6,795 nt of DNA from Lachnospiraceae bacterium (GCA_900763175.1 CAAFJI010000162.1:1-6795), one strand, 5' to 3'; positions 1 to 5,923 are shown, numbered from the stretch's first letter. The notes: generated from the sequence alone by a model not told the origin. Numbers and translations are program-made.

Positions 1-231
1 ATGATGTGCGGAATGTGCGAATCCCATATTAATGAGAGTATCCGTAACGCTTTCTCTGTAAAGAAAGTTACTTCTTCCCATACAAAGGGGGAAGCTATTA
101 TCCTTACAGAAGAGAACATAGAAGAGACAAAGCTGAAAGAAGTGATTTCTAAAACCGGCTATAAGCTTCTTTCTGTAAGTAAAGCACCTTATGAGAAAAA
201 GAAAGGCTTCTTCTCCTTTTTAAAAAAATAA
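1..231 (+). CDS. Heavy-metal-associated (HMA) domain protein, 5' end cut by the window edge
   Basis: Seen: the reading frame is open from base 1 to a TAA at 229-231 and gives 76 residues. They begin MMCGMCESHI, which carries the CxxC-type metal site (Cys3 and Cys6). A typical HMA tail follows (TGYKLLSVS near residue 52) and then a short basic C-terminus ending GFFSFLKK. HMA domains fold as beta-alpha-beta-beta-alpha-beta and bind Cu+ or other soft metals between the two cysteines. Family members usually have about ten residues (the first strand) before the MxCxxC loop. The ATG at base 1 is therefore probably an internal Met and the gene is truncated by the window. The protein is small and soluble with no membrane segment, so it is more likely a free metal chaperone or sensor-like domain than part of a P-type ATPase. 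It runs convergent to the BMC genes and is probably unrelated to them functionally. Confidence 0.8.
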   Translation: MMCGMCESHINESIRNAFSVKKVTSSHTKGEAIILTEENIEETKLKEVISKTGYKLLSVSKAPYEKKKGFFSFLKK

Positions 232-244
232 AAATACGAAAAAT

Positions 245-281
245 AAAAATCCAGGTCACTGTTAAACAGACCTGGATTTTT
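245..281. terminator. Bidirectional rho-independent terminator
   Basis: Perfect inverted repeat: AAAAATCCAGGTC (245-257) pairs with GACCTGGATTTTT (269-281) around an 11-nt loop. The stem starts in an A-run and ends in a T-run on either strand, so it can stop transcription of the + strand HMA gene (stop at 231) and of the minus strand pduO-like gene (stop at 292). The loop may pair further (TGT with ACA). Its place between two convergent stop codons supports the call. Confidence 0.93.
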
Positions 282-291
282 CAAACACACC

Positions 292-1383
292 CTAGTGAAA
301 GATTTCCGGAAGTAAGGCTGCACCATACTCCGCAAGGCTATGATCCTCTTCTCCTGTTCCACCACTGATACCAAGTCCACCAATAATGGTATCCCCTGAT
401 TTCAGCGGCACACCACCACCAAAGATCACGATCCTTCCGCCGTCCATTTTATCTACCCCGTAGAAAGTTCCTCCCGGCTGTGCCAGTTTGGACAATTCCA
501 TGGTAGACATCTTCACAGCTACAGAAGTATACGCCTTTTTCAAAGCCACATCGAAGCTTACCAGAAAAGCACCATCCATCACATGAACAGCTACCGGATT
601 TCCATCCGGTCCGCATATTGCGATAACAGCCTTTTCTCCTCTTCTCACAGCCTCCTGCTCCACTTTTTCAATCAGTGCTTTGGCACTGTCAAGAGAAATT
701 TTTCCAGGCATTCCCATGCGTCTGAGTACAGCCTGGATCACAGCTTCATCTACAGATTCTGTCATCTGCCTGTTCTTCGCTTCGGATACTCCTGATACAT
801 TTTCTCCCATTTTCTGCACACTCCCTGCATTCTGGCCTGTACTGACATTTCTATTCGGCACAATATCATCCGAAGTTTCTTCATTCTGGATATCTTCGTA
901 TCTGGCCAGTACATAGAAATAATCCGCCAAACGGTTCATGTATTTTTTTGTTCCTGTATCAGAACCAAATTTTACACTAACGGCAGCAAGAGCTCTCTCG
1001 GCCCTCCTGGAAACAGTCCGTGTAACATCAATTTCAGCTGCCAAACGACATTTGCCAGAAAGAGCTGCTTTCACAGAACTGCCTAATTTTTCTTCCAGAC
1101 GATCGATTTCCTCTTCCAGAAGCTGGGTTTTATCGTCATTTATCTTGTATTCTCTGTTATATGGATCAGCCACTCCATCCATCACTGTACTCAAATTATC
1201 CTGTATCTTTTCCAGAAAACGAATGGTGTCTCCATTGCTTATCATTGTCTTAACAAGACCGATATGGCTGATAAGCTCATCTATGGTTCCCTCAAACTGA
1301 ATCCGGTCATCAGATTTAGAAACATTTTTCGTATGGACAAGGTTTGTAGTTCCTTTATCTCCACTTTTTGTATAAATGCTCAT
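292..1383 (-). CDS. PduO-like two-domain protein: degenerate cob(I)alamin adenosyltransferase-like domain plus GlcG/HbpS-like domain
   Basis: 363 residues from the ATG at 1383, which is preceded by GGGGG with 8-nt spacing. An in-frame GTG at 1401 has no SD and was not chosen. Residues 1-165 match the PduO-type ATP:cob(I)alamin adenosyltransferase: YTKSGDKGTT at 4-13 (ATP loop), IDELISHIGL at 34-43, RTVSRRAER at 122-130 and MNRLADYFYVLARY at 149-162. Residues 165-210 are a polar Ser/Asn/Glu-rich linker. Residues 211-223 look like an amphipathic helix. Residues 229-363 are a GlcG/HbpS/PduO-C domain (GGGVPL at 322-327, GGLGISGGTGEED at 335-347), a family known to bind haem or corrinoid. Aligned without gaps to Lactobacillus reuteri PduO as I remember it, D35 and R122 (R128 equivalent) are kept. 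The corrinoid-facing Phe112 is Ala106, LPGG has become LSGK and the nearby His is Asp119. Adenosyltransferase activity is therefore doubtful. This is the last gene of the BMC strand and ends at the shared terminator. Confidence 0.85.
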   Translation of the reverse strand: MSIYTKSGDKGTTNLVHTKNVSKSDDRIQFEGTIDELISHIGLVKTMISNGDTIRFLEKIQDNLSTVMDGVADPYNREYKINDDKTQLLEEEIDRLEEKLGSSVKAALSGKCRLAAEIDVTRTVSRRAERALAAVSVKFGSDTGTKKYMNRLADYFYVLARYEDIQNEETSDDIVPNRNVSTGQNAGSVQKMGENVSGVSEAKNRQMTESVDEAVIQAVLRRMGMPGKISLDSAKALIEKVEQEAVRRGEKAVIAICGPDGNPVAVHVMDGAFLVSFDVALKKAYTSVAVKMSTMELSKLAQPGGTFYGVDKMDGGRIVIFGGGVPLKSGDTIIGGLGISGGTGEEDHSLAEYGAALLPEIFH

Positions 1384-1391
1384 AATGGCTG

Positions 1392-1396
1392 CCCCC
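1392..1396 (-). promoter_or_regulatory. Ribosome binding site choosing the ATG start of the pduO-like gene
   Basis: On the minus strand a GGGGG run lies 8 nt before the ATG at 1383. The alternative GTG at 1401 has only AAGAAC-like sequence before it. Family proteins begin M-x-IYTK, which agrees with the ATG. Confidence 0.5.
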
Positions 1397-1399
1397 GTC

Positions 1400-1408
1400 A
1401 CAGGTTCT
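1400..1408 (+). repeat. Left 9-bp direct repeat flanking repeat copy A
   Basis: ACAGGTTCT at 1400-1408 recurs at 1581-1589, just outside or overlapping the ends of the dispersed repeat copy between pduQ and the pduO-like gene. It could be a target-site duplication left by insertion. Nine bases could also match by chance over 180 bp, and the copies overlap the last bases shared between the two repeat elements, so this is tentative. Confidence 0.3.
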
Positions 1409-1435
1409 TGCTTTTCGCTATTGTCTTAGAGCGTA

Positions 1436-1584
1436 TTTGGAAAATGCTTTCTGCAAGATGTGCGTCACAGTTTGTGGAAAATTTGTCCCGGATAAGGATG
1501 CCGCAACGGGCAATGGAAACTAAATTCGGGCAAAATATATCACAAAGTGGAACATTCAGATTGCAGGCATGAATTTTCAAACAG
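1436..1584 (+). repeat. Dispersed intergenic repeat, copy A (long form)
   Basis: Bases 1436-1477 match the reverse complement of 6751-6792 at 40 of 42 positions. A middle block (1491-1516) resembles the reverse complement of 6728-6750. The last block (1553-1584) matches the reverse complement of 6696-6727 at 25 of 32 positions. The three blocks keep the same order, so these are two copies of one element, with about 50 extra bases in copy A. The copy fills nearly all of the 210-nt gap between pduQ (stop at 1594) and the pduO-like start (1383). Open frames through it look like shadows. It holds no transposase and I see no clear promoter or terminator in it, so function is unknown. A non-autonomous mobile or REP-like element is the simplest reading. 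Confidence 0.75.
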
Positions 1585-1589
1585 GTTCT
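1581..1589 (+). repeat. Right 9-bp direct repeat flanking repeat copy A
   Basis: Second ACAGGTTCT, 181 bp after the first at 1400-1408. It lies 4 nt from the pduQ stop codon (1594-1596). See the left copy for the limits of this call. Confidence 0.3.
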
Positions 1590-1593
1590 AAAC

Positions 1594-2745
1594 TTAGAAA
1601 GACCACAGCTTTTTATATATTTTCACAATATCCTCTTTTTTCGGAACTCTTGGATTGGCCGCTGTGCAGGCATCTGCAAGAGCCGCATCTGCCATCTTGT
1701 CGATAGCTTCGAAATACTCATCTGGAGAAATAGTCCCAATCTCCTGGATCGTAAGAGGAATATTCATTTCTTTCTGCATGAACTGAATCCAGTTTACAAG
1801 AGACCTTACGGACATTACCTTGTTGTAATTGCTCAGTCCCAAAATGTGGGAGATATTTGCATATCTCTTCACAGCCGGAAGATACTCTTTCTGGCTTTTG
1901 CTATGCTTGTTGATATCTGCATTAAACTCAACAATATGAGGAAGCAGCATTGCATTTGCCCTTCCGTGAGGAATGTGGAACACTGCACCCAGCTGATGTG
2001 CCATACTATGTGTAATTCCAAGTCCTGCAGTATTAAAGGAAAGTCCTGCCAGGCAGGATGCTACGTGCATTTTCTGTCTTGCGTGCATATCATTTCCATC
2101 CAGATAAGCACGAAGCAAAAATACCCCGCAAATTTCAATGGCTTTTTCTGCCAGTGCAGAAGAAAACTCATTGTGGTTGATACTTACATAGGATTCCAGT
2201 GCATGAGTAAATACATCCATTCCTGTATCAGCAGTAATAGCAGGAGGTACGCTCTTTACCAGCTCTGCATCCAGAATTGCCTCATCAGCAGTCAGGCTTT
2301 CTGAAATAAGGGGATATTTCACATGGTTCTCTGTATCATTTACAACAGCAAAAGAAGTTACTTCAGATCCTGTACCACTTGTAGTAGGAATGGCGATCAG
2401 ACCTACTTTTCCATAATTGTTAATCTTCAGGGCAAACTCACGGATCGCCTTGGAAGAATCAATGGCGGAACCGCCGCCAACTGCAACTACAGCTTCCGGC
2501 TGGTATTCCAAAAATTTCTTAACACCTACTGCAATTTTTCCTACCGGTGCATCCGGCACAACATCACTGAATACTTCAAACTCCTTACCGCCTCTGCGCA
2601 ATGGATCTGTAATCAGATTAATCATTTCTCCTTTGGCGATAAATGGATCTGTGATCACCAGAACTTTTTTGTATGGCAGTTCTGCCAGTCTCTCCAGGGA
2701 ATTGTCTCCAAAATGGATGACTGTTTTCATTTCAAAAGTTTTCAT
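1594..2745 (-). CDS. pduQ: Iron-containing alcohol dehydrogenase, PduQ-like (1-propanol dehydrogenase)
   Basis: 383 residues, the normal length for group III Fe-dependent alcohol dehydrogenases. The N-terminal Rossmann-like half has GGGSAIDSSKAI at 90-101 (NAD(P) pyrophosphate binding) and PTTSGTGSEVT at 120-130. The C-terminal half carries the metal ligands expected from the FucO family: D177 and H181 in GMDVFTHALE, H246 in THSMAHQLG and H260 in IPHG. The start MKTFEMKTVIHFGDNSL resembles the start of Salmonella PduQ as I remember it, which together with the locus favours PduQ over lactaldehyde reductase FucO. Expected role: NADH-dependent reduction of propionaldehyde to 1-propanol inside the compartment, which recycles NAD+ for the aldehyde dehydrogenase. 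The SD AAGGAG (2755-2760) sits 9 nt before the ATG. The gene follows deoR by 41 nt, a gap that holds a perfect palindrome. All catalytic residues are present. Substrate assignment is inferred from context. Confidence 0.9.
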   Translation of the reverse strand: MKTFEMKTVIHFGDNSLERLAELPYKKVLVITDPFIAKGEMINLITDPLRRGGKEFEVFSDVVPDAPVGKIAVGVKKFLEYQPEAVVAVGGGSAIDSSKAIREFALKINNYGKVGLIAIPTTSGTGSEVTSFAVVNDTENHVKYPLISESLTADEAILDAELVKSVPPAITADTGMDVFTHALESYVSINHNEFSSALAEKAIEICGVFLLRAYLDGNDMHARQKMHVASCLAGLSFNTAGLGITHSMAHQLGAVFHIPHGRANAMLLPHIVEFNADINKHSKSQKEYLPAVKRYANISHILGLSNYNKVMSVRSLVNWIQFMQKEMNIPLTIQEIGTISPDEYFEAIDKMADAALADACTAANPRVPKKEDIVKIYKKLWSF

Positions 2746-2761
2746 AATTCAATGCTCCTTT

Positions 2762-2780
2762 ATTGCTGCCAGGCAGCAAT
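2762..2780. promoter_or_regulatory. 19-bp perfect palindrome between deoR and pduQ
   Basis: ATTGCTGCCAGGCAGCAAT consists of two 9-bp arms around one central base. It sits in the 41-nt deoR-pduQ gap and its edge is 1 nt from the pduQ SD (AAGGAG at 2755-2760). As DNA it could be an operator for the neighbouring DeoR-type repressor. As RNA it folds into an 8-bp hairpin with a 3-nt loop that could adjust pduQ translation or mark an RNA processing site. No T-run follows, so it is not a classical terminator. Confidence 0.5.
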
Positions 2781-2786
2781 TCTTCA

Positions 2787-3578
2787 TCAGACGGATTCCG
2801 GATATCTGCACTCCACCCCAGCCTCTTCAAACAGCTTAAGCCACTTTTCAGAGGGCTTGGAGTCTGTTACAACGATATCAACCTCCCGCAGTGTTCCTGC
2901 AACGGAAAACGCAGTCTGATCAAACTTTGTATTGTCTACGACCAAAATCTTCCTACGGCCAGAATCAAGCATAACCTTCTTGGCTGTTCCAAAAGCTTCC
3001 TGAGATTCCATGATTCCCCATTTCTCATCCAGAGCCTTACAGGAAAAAATAACGGTATCTACAAAATAAGAACGTATGACTTCCTCTGTGCGTGAACCAA
3101 GAAAAGCAAGATAGCCTTCTTTCATCATCCCGCCTGTGGAAATAATATTCCACCCTGACACATCAGCCAGCTCCAGAAGGATCTCCATGGAATTGGTGAT
3201 CACAGTCAGACGTTCTTTTTCTTTTAACGCTTTTGCAACAAATACTGCTGTAGTACTGGCATCCAAAAGCAGATGCTCCCCATCATGCAAAAGAGAAGCA
3301 ACTATTTCCGCCATTTTCTGCTTCCCAACTACATTCTGATTCTTGCGGACATTAAAAGGAAGATCAATACTTACATCTTCGTTAATAACCGCACCGCCGT
3401 AGCTTTTAATGGCAAGACCCTCTTTTTCAAGCTTATCCAGATCACGCCGTATGGTTTCCTCGGAAACCCCGTATAACTGACTCAGTTCACTTACTACTAC
3501 TCGCTTTTCAGCCTGTAATTTTTCCAGAATCAGGTTTCGTCTCTCTAACGCAAGCATAAGTCCAGGTTTCCTCCGCAT
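2787..3578 (-). CDS. DeoR-family transcriptional regulator
   Basis: 263 residues, the usual DeoR length. The N-terminal winged helix-turn-helix covers about residues 9-60, with the signature VSELSQLYGVSEETIRRDLD at 29-48. The C-terminal DeoRC sugar-phosphate sensor domain covers about 80-240, with LDASTT at 105-110, VITNS at 126-130, STGG at 147-150, DNTKFDQTAF at 215-224 and VVTDS at 236-240. Members usually repress sugar catabolic operons and are released by a phosphorylated sugar intermediate. Here the ligand may be a fuculose- or rhamnulose-phosphate type compound if the compartment degrades propanediol from deoxysugars; that is inference. The start is uncertain: the ATG at 3578 has AGGA 11 nt away, whereas MLALERR from the ATG at 3557 matches the family N-terminus better but has GGAGG 12 nt away. 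The gene lies between shell genes and pduQ, which suggests it controls this locus. Confidence 0.9.
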   Translation of the reverse strand: MRRKPGLMLALERRNLILEKLQAEKRVVVSELSQLYGVSEETIRRDLDKLEKEGLAIKSYGGAVINEDVSIDLPFNVRKNQNVVGKQKMAEIVASLLHDGEHLLLDASTTAVFVAKALKEKERLTVITNSMEILLELADVSGWNIISTGGMMKEGYLAFLGSRTEEVIRSYFVDTVIFSCKALDEKWGIMESQEAFGTAKKVMLDSGRRKILVVDNTKFDQTAFSVAGTLREVDIVVTDSKPSEKWLKLFEEAGVECRYPESV

Positions 3579-3734
3579 TCACTTATTTTTCCTGATACCA
3601 GAAATAACTTGTATCATCTCTGCTATCATATACGTGAACAACCAGCCAAAGCCTGCATCTTCCCATGGCTTCGGCTGACTGCCGCAATAACTTTAGAAAT
3701 CCGCAAGGCGTATGTCTAAAGCTTCACAAAAAGC
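3579..3734. other. Structured intergenic region between pduT and deoR
   Basis: A 156-nt gap, the longest break between the minus-strand BMC genes apart from the repeat copy. It holds three inverted repeats. AGCCAAAGCC (3644-3653) pairs with GGCTTCGGCT (3667-3676), extended by one more C-G pair. CTTTAGA (3691-3697) pairs with TCTAAAG (3715-3721). AAGCTT (3719-3724) pairs with AAGCTT (3731-3736), overlapping the pduT stop. On the minus strand TTGCGG also occurs twice with a 19-nt period. No arm is followed by a good T-run, so none is a textbook terminator. A deoR promoter would have to lie at about 3600-3640, but only weak boxes are visible (for example TTCACG, 17 nt, GATACA on the minus strand). 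The region may combine an operon end, deoR promoter and operator, or be another small intergenic repeat. Confidence 0.5.
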
Positions 3735-4283
3735 TTAAAGGAGACTGTCGATCATTCTCTTATCCGGATGTGCAATAACAGATGAATCCAGATACATACC
3801 TTTCTCTGCAACCAGCTCTTTGGCTCTTTCGATAGAAGCAGATACTGCAGAAACCTCACCTGTGATCATCATGTAAGATTTTCCACACATACCTTTTGCA
3901 ATACGAAGCTCAATAAGGTCTACGATTGCTGTCTTTGCAGCCTGATCTGCTGCTTCAATGATGGAAGCTGCGTCATAGGTCTCCAGTATTCCAAGGGCAC
4001 TAATTTCTTCTACCTGTGTAGTTCCATAAATAGCCGGGAAAATAGACTCGTGTGGATTACCAAGCACGAAGCTGTCAATGCACTTATCTTCATATGTTGT
4101 TACAGCTGTATCAACGGCTGCCTTTACCGCACTGAGATCACCGGTAATAATTGCAATATATTTACCCGGACACACGGTCTGAGCCTCAACGATCTCAACA
4201 TCAGATGTCTTAACCATTGCATCTGCTGCAGTAACGCCGGTAGCTGTAGTTTTGAATTCAATCATTCCGATTGCTTTACTCAT
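3735..4283 (-). CDS. pduT: PduT-like BMC-T shell protein (tandem BMC domains, Fe-S pore)
   Basis: 182 residues from the ATG at 4283, against 184 in Salmonella PduT as I recall it. It has two BMC domains in tandem: about 3-92 (starting AIGMIEFKTTATG) and about 96-178 (starting ALGILETYDAASI). Three subunits form a pseudohexameric shell tile. TVCPGKYIAI places a cysteine at residue 38, the position where PduT binds a [4Fe-4S] cluster at the trimer axis. The tile is therefore probably an electron conduit through the shell rather than a simple metabolite pore. The start was chosen because MSKAIG fits the family and AAAGGA (4294-4299) precedes it by 10 nt. A longer frame would need a TTG. It lies 16 nt after the pduS stop, consistent with the known PduS-PduT interaction. 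It is the last gene before the structured gap. Confidence 0.95.
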   Translation of the reverse strand: MSKAIGMIEFKTTATGVTAADAMVKTSDVEIVEAQTVCPGKYIAIITGDLSAVKAAVDTAVTTYEDKCIDSFVLGNPHESIFPAIYGTTQVEEISALGILETYDAASIIEAADQAAKTAIVDLIELRIAKGMCGKSYMMITGEVSAVSASIERAKELVAEKGMYLDSSVIAHPDKRMIDSLL

Positions 4284-4293
4284 TTTCTGCACG

Positions 4294-4299
4294 TCCTTT
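4294..4299 (-). promoter_or_regulatory. Ribosome binding site of pduT
   Basis: AAAGGA on the minus strand directly abuts the pduS stop codon TAG (4300-4302) and lies 10 nt before the pduT ATG. It fixes the short start of pduT and suggests reinitiation or coupling after pduS. Confidence 0.6.
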
Positions 4300-5628
4300 C
4301 TAATTCTTTGCAACTACGATCCAGCGATCTGTCACTTCGGTAACCTTACCGGAGATGGTTGCATGGATACCAACACTTAAGCCCTGGGCAGGAGAAGCGA
4401 TCATCTGACCTCTTGTTACCTGATCCCCAACCTTAACAATTGCCTGAGCAGGTGCTCCAATATGCTGGCTAAGAAGAATTTTAACCTTTGGAATTTCAAC
4501 CAGTGTCTCGTCCATTGGTGCGTTTTTGTCATACTTTGTAAGACCAAGGCGTGCCATCAGGCGCTCTTCCGGAACCTTGCGGTATTCTCTTGATTCCTTA
4601 ACTGGTACTGGCTGCACTCCCTGAGGAGGACGAATACCTGCCTTACGAAGTCCGCCCTTCATGTCTGCAAGAAGTGTTCTTGGTGCAAGACTCTGAGGAC
4701 ATGCATACATTTCACAAACACCACAGGAGCTACAGAAGCTTGCATTGATGTATGGATTGATGTCTCTAAAATCCTGATTGGAGGCTGCACGCATAAAGCG
4801 GGCCGGATCAATCGGATGTCCCAGATTATTACGTGGGCAAAGATCTGTACAAGTATTACACTGGCAGCAAATAGATGCTGCTCGTTTTAAATCTATAGCA
4901 GAAGTCCGCATCTTCTTCTGTACAATTAAATGATCTTTTGGCAGAACCAGAATCGCATTTGTTGTCTTTGTCACAGGATCAGAACCCTTTCCGATTCTTC
5001 CCATCATCGGTCCACCAATAAAGTAAACCGGGTCTTTTACAGTAGTTCCGCCTGCCTGGGCAACTACATCGTCCATAGTACATCCAAGAGGTACCTTTAC
5101 GGTTACCGGGTGATTTACCTCGGCTACAACAGACACATATTTGGATGTTACAGGCTCCTTTTTCTCTACTGCCTGGTATATATTATACAATGTCTCTACG
5201 TTAAACACAGCAACTCCCTGCTCAATAGGAAGTCCGCCAGGTCTTACAACTCTACCAGTTGCTTCGTAGATCAGTACAACCTCATCTCCCATAGGATACA
5301 CTTCATCCAGAAGGTGGATGCGCATTCCCGGGAACTCTTCAATATGCTGTTTCAGAGCATTTACAGTCTGAACATAAGATTTCTTGATTCCGATAATGGC
5401 TTCAGAAGCACCAACCGTCTCCTGCACCATATGGAAAGTTTTCATAATTTCGTAAGCGTGCTTCTCTAATAACTGTCTATGTAATTTCAGTAAAGGTTCG
5501 CACTCTGCACAGTTCATAAGAATGGTATTTGCTTTGTCTGTCAGCTTCATATATGTAGGAAATCCTGCACCGCCGGCACCAACTACACCATTCTCCTGTA
5601 TAATATTCTGTAATTCTTTGATATCCAT
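4300..5628 (-). CDS. pduS: PduS-like RnfC-family Fe-S flavoprotein (BMC electron carrier)
   Basis: 442 residues, close to Salmonella PduS. Visible parts: a Gly-rich loop VVGAGGAGFPTYMKL at 15-29 and NCAECEPLL at 39-47, typical of the RnfC/NuoF-type NADH/FMN-binding domain. A central SLBB-like segment lies near 165-195. Two [4Fe-4S] motifs follow: C254-x2-C257-x2-C260-x3-C264 and C299-x2-C302-x2-C305-x4-C310. A barrel-sandwich-hybrid C-terminal domain spans about 385-436 (VKVGDQVTRGQMIASPAQG at 398-416). In B12-dependent Pdu organelles PduS is the cobalamin reductase and pairs with PduT. Here, where B12 dependence is unproven, it more likely passes electrons between NADH and the PduT cluster. 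The start at 5628 has GGAG 7 nt upstream, inside the pduN 3' end, and begins 4 nt after the pduN stop, so translation is probably coupled. All eight cluster cysteines are intact. Confidence 0.94.
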   Translation of the reverse strand: MDIKELQNIIQENGVVGAGGAGFPTYMKLTDKANTILMNCAECEPLLKLHRQLLEKHAYEIMKTFHMVQETVGASEAIIGIKKSYVQTVNALKQHIEEFPGMRIHLLDEVYPMGDEVVLIYEATGRVVRPGGLPIEQGVAVFNVETLYNIYQAVEKKEPVTSKYVSVVAEVNHPVTVKVPLGCTMDDVVAQAGGTTVKDPVYFIGGPMMGRIGKGSDPVTKTTNAILVLPKDHLIVQKKMRTSAIDLKRAASICCQCNTCTDLCPRNNLGHPIDPARFMRAASNQDFRDINPYINASFCSSCGVCEMYACPQSLAPRTLLADMKGGLRKAGIRPPQGVQPVPVKESREYRKVPEERLMARLGLTKYDKNAPMDETLVEIPKVKILLSQHIGAPAQAIVKVGDQVTRGQMIASPAQGLSVGIHATISGKVTEVTDRWIVVAKN

Positions 5629-5632
5629 GGCG

Positions 5633-5899
5633 TTACTCCAATCCTGCACCGTCATCAATGATACCTACTATGGCAGCATCTACCGGTGCTGTTTCTACGC
5701 CGCAGCCAATTCGCGCTGCGCTTCCTTGTGCCACCAATACATATTCCCCGATTCCTGCACCGATGATATCGATAGCAACAATCTGGCTGAGGTCACCTTT
5801 CATGTGATGAACCGGTTCCACGATCATAAACTTATTGCCTATGAGCTTTTCGTTTTTTCTTGTGGAAACAACGCTTCCAACTACCTTGCCAACTATCAT
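5633..5899 (-). CDS. pduN: PduN/EutN/CcmL-type BMC vertex protein (BMC-P)
   Basis: 88 residues from the ATG at 5899, with GGAGG 5 nt upstream. A 4-residue longer frame would need a TTG. The sequence is a single EutN/CcmL beta-barrel: MIVGKVVGSVVSTRKN at the start, LIGNKFMIVEPV at 19-30, then the family signature GAGIGEYVLVAQGSAAR at 47-63 and DAAIVGIID at 74-82. These proteins form pentamers that cap the twelve vertices of the icosahedral shell. Loss of them gives elongated, leaky compartments. It precedes pduS by 4 nt and follows pduL by 76 nt, with a long hairpin in that gap that may set its expression apart from pduL. The function is certain at family level. Confidence 0.95.
   Translation of the reverse strand: MIVGKVVGSVVSTRKNEKLIGNKFMIVEPVHHMKGDLSQIVAIDIIGAGIGEYVLVAQGSAARIGCGVETAPVDAAIVGIIDDGAGLE
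5636..5639 (-). promoter_or_regulatory. Ribosome binding site of pduS inside the pduN 3' end
   Basis: GGAG on the minus strand, 7 nt before the pduS ATG (5628), overlaps the final pduN codons next to the TAA at 5633-5635. It decides the pduS start (MDIKEL) over the longer TTG frame and implies translational coupling. Confidence 0.6.
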
Positions 5900-5904
5900 G
5901 TGAA

Positions 5905-5909
5905 CCTCC
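5905..5909 (-). promoter_or_regulatory. Strong ribosome binding site of pduN
   Basis: GGAGG on the minus strand lies 5 nt before the ATG at 5899. It is the best SD of the cluster and rules out the longer TTG start at 5911, which lies upstream of it. Confidence 0.65.
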
Positions 5910-5923
5910 AAATTTTATACCAG

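Noticed and set aside
938..1300. Long + strand open frame opposite the pduO-like gene
   Set aside because: It lies antisense inside a gene with clear family motifs, has no SD and its translation shows no known pattern; it is a shadow.
1264..1572. + strand open frame through repeat copy A
   Set aside because: The frame starts inside the antisense of the pduO-like gene and then runs through the repeat. Copy B does not preserve this frame, so it is not supported as coding.
1398..1580. 60-residue minus strand frame between pduQ and the pduO-like gene
   Set aside because: It falls wholly in repeat copy A, has no SD and its product is unlike any family I know.
2323..2919. 198-residue + strand open frame across pduQ and deoR
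   Set aside because: It spans two real minus-strand genes and their gap, with no SD or recognisable domain.
3600..3640. Promoter for deoR on the minus strand (TATGAT, or TTCACG with GATACA)
   Set aside because: No pair of boxes reaches a convincing match with normal spacing, so it is mentioned only within the intergenic entry.
3719..3736. AAGCTT inverted repeat at the pduT stop as a terminator
   Set aside because: The stem is only 6 bp, AT-rich and lacks a following T-run on the transcribed strand.
4930..5469. 179-residue + strand open frame opposite pduS
   Set aside because: pduS is unmistakable on the other strand, and the + strand product is rich in Cys, Tyr, Ser and His in a way typical of antisense reading.
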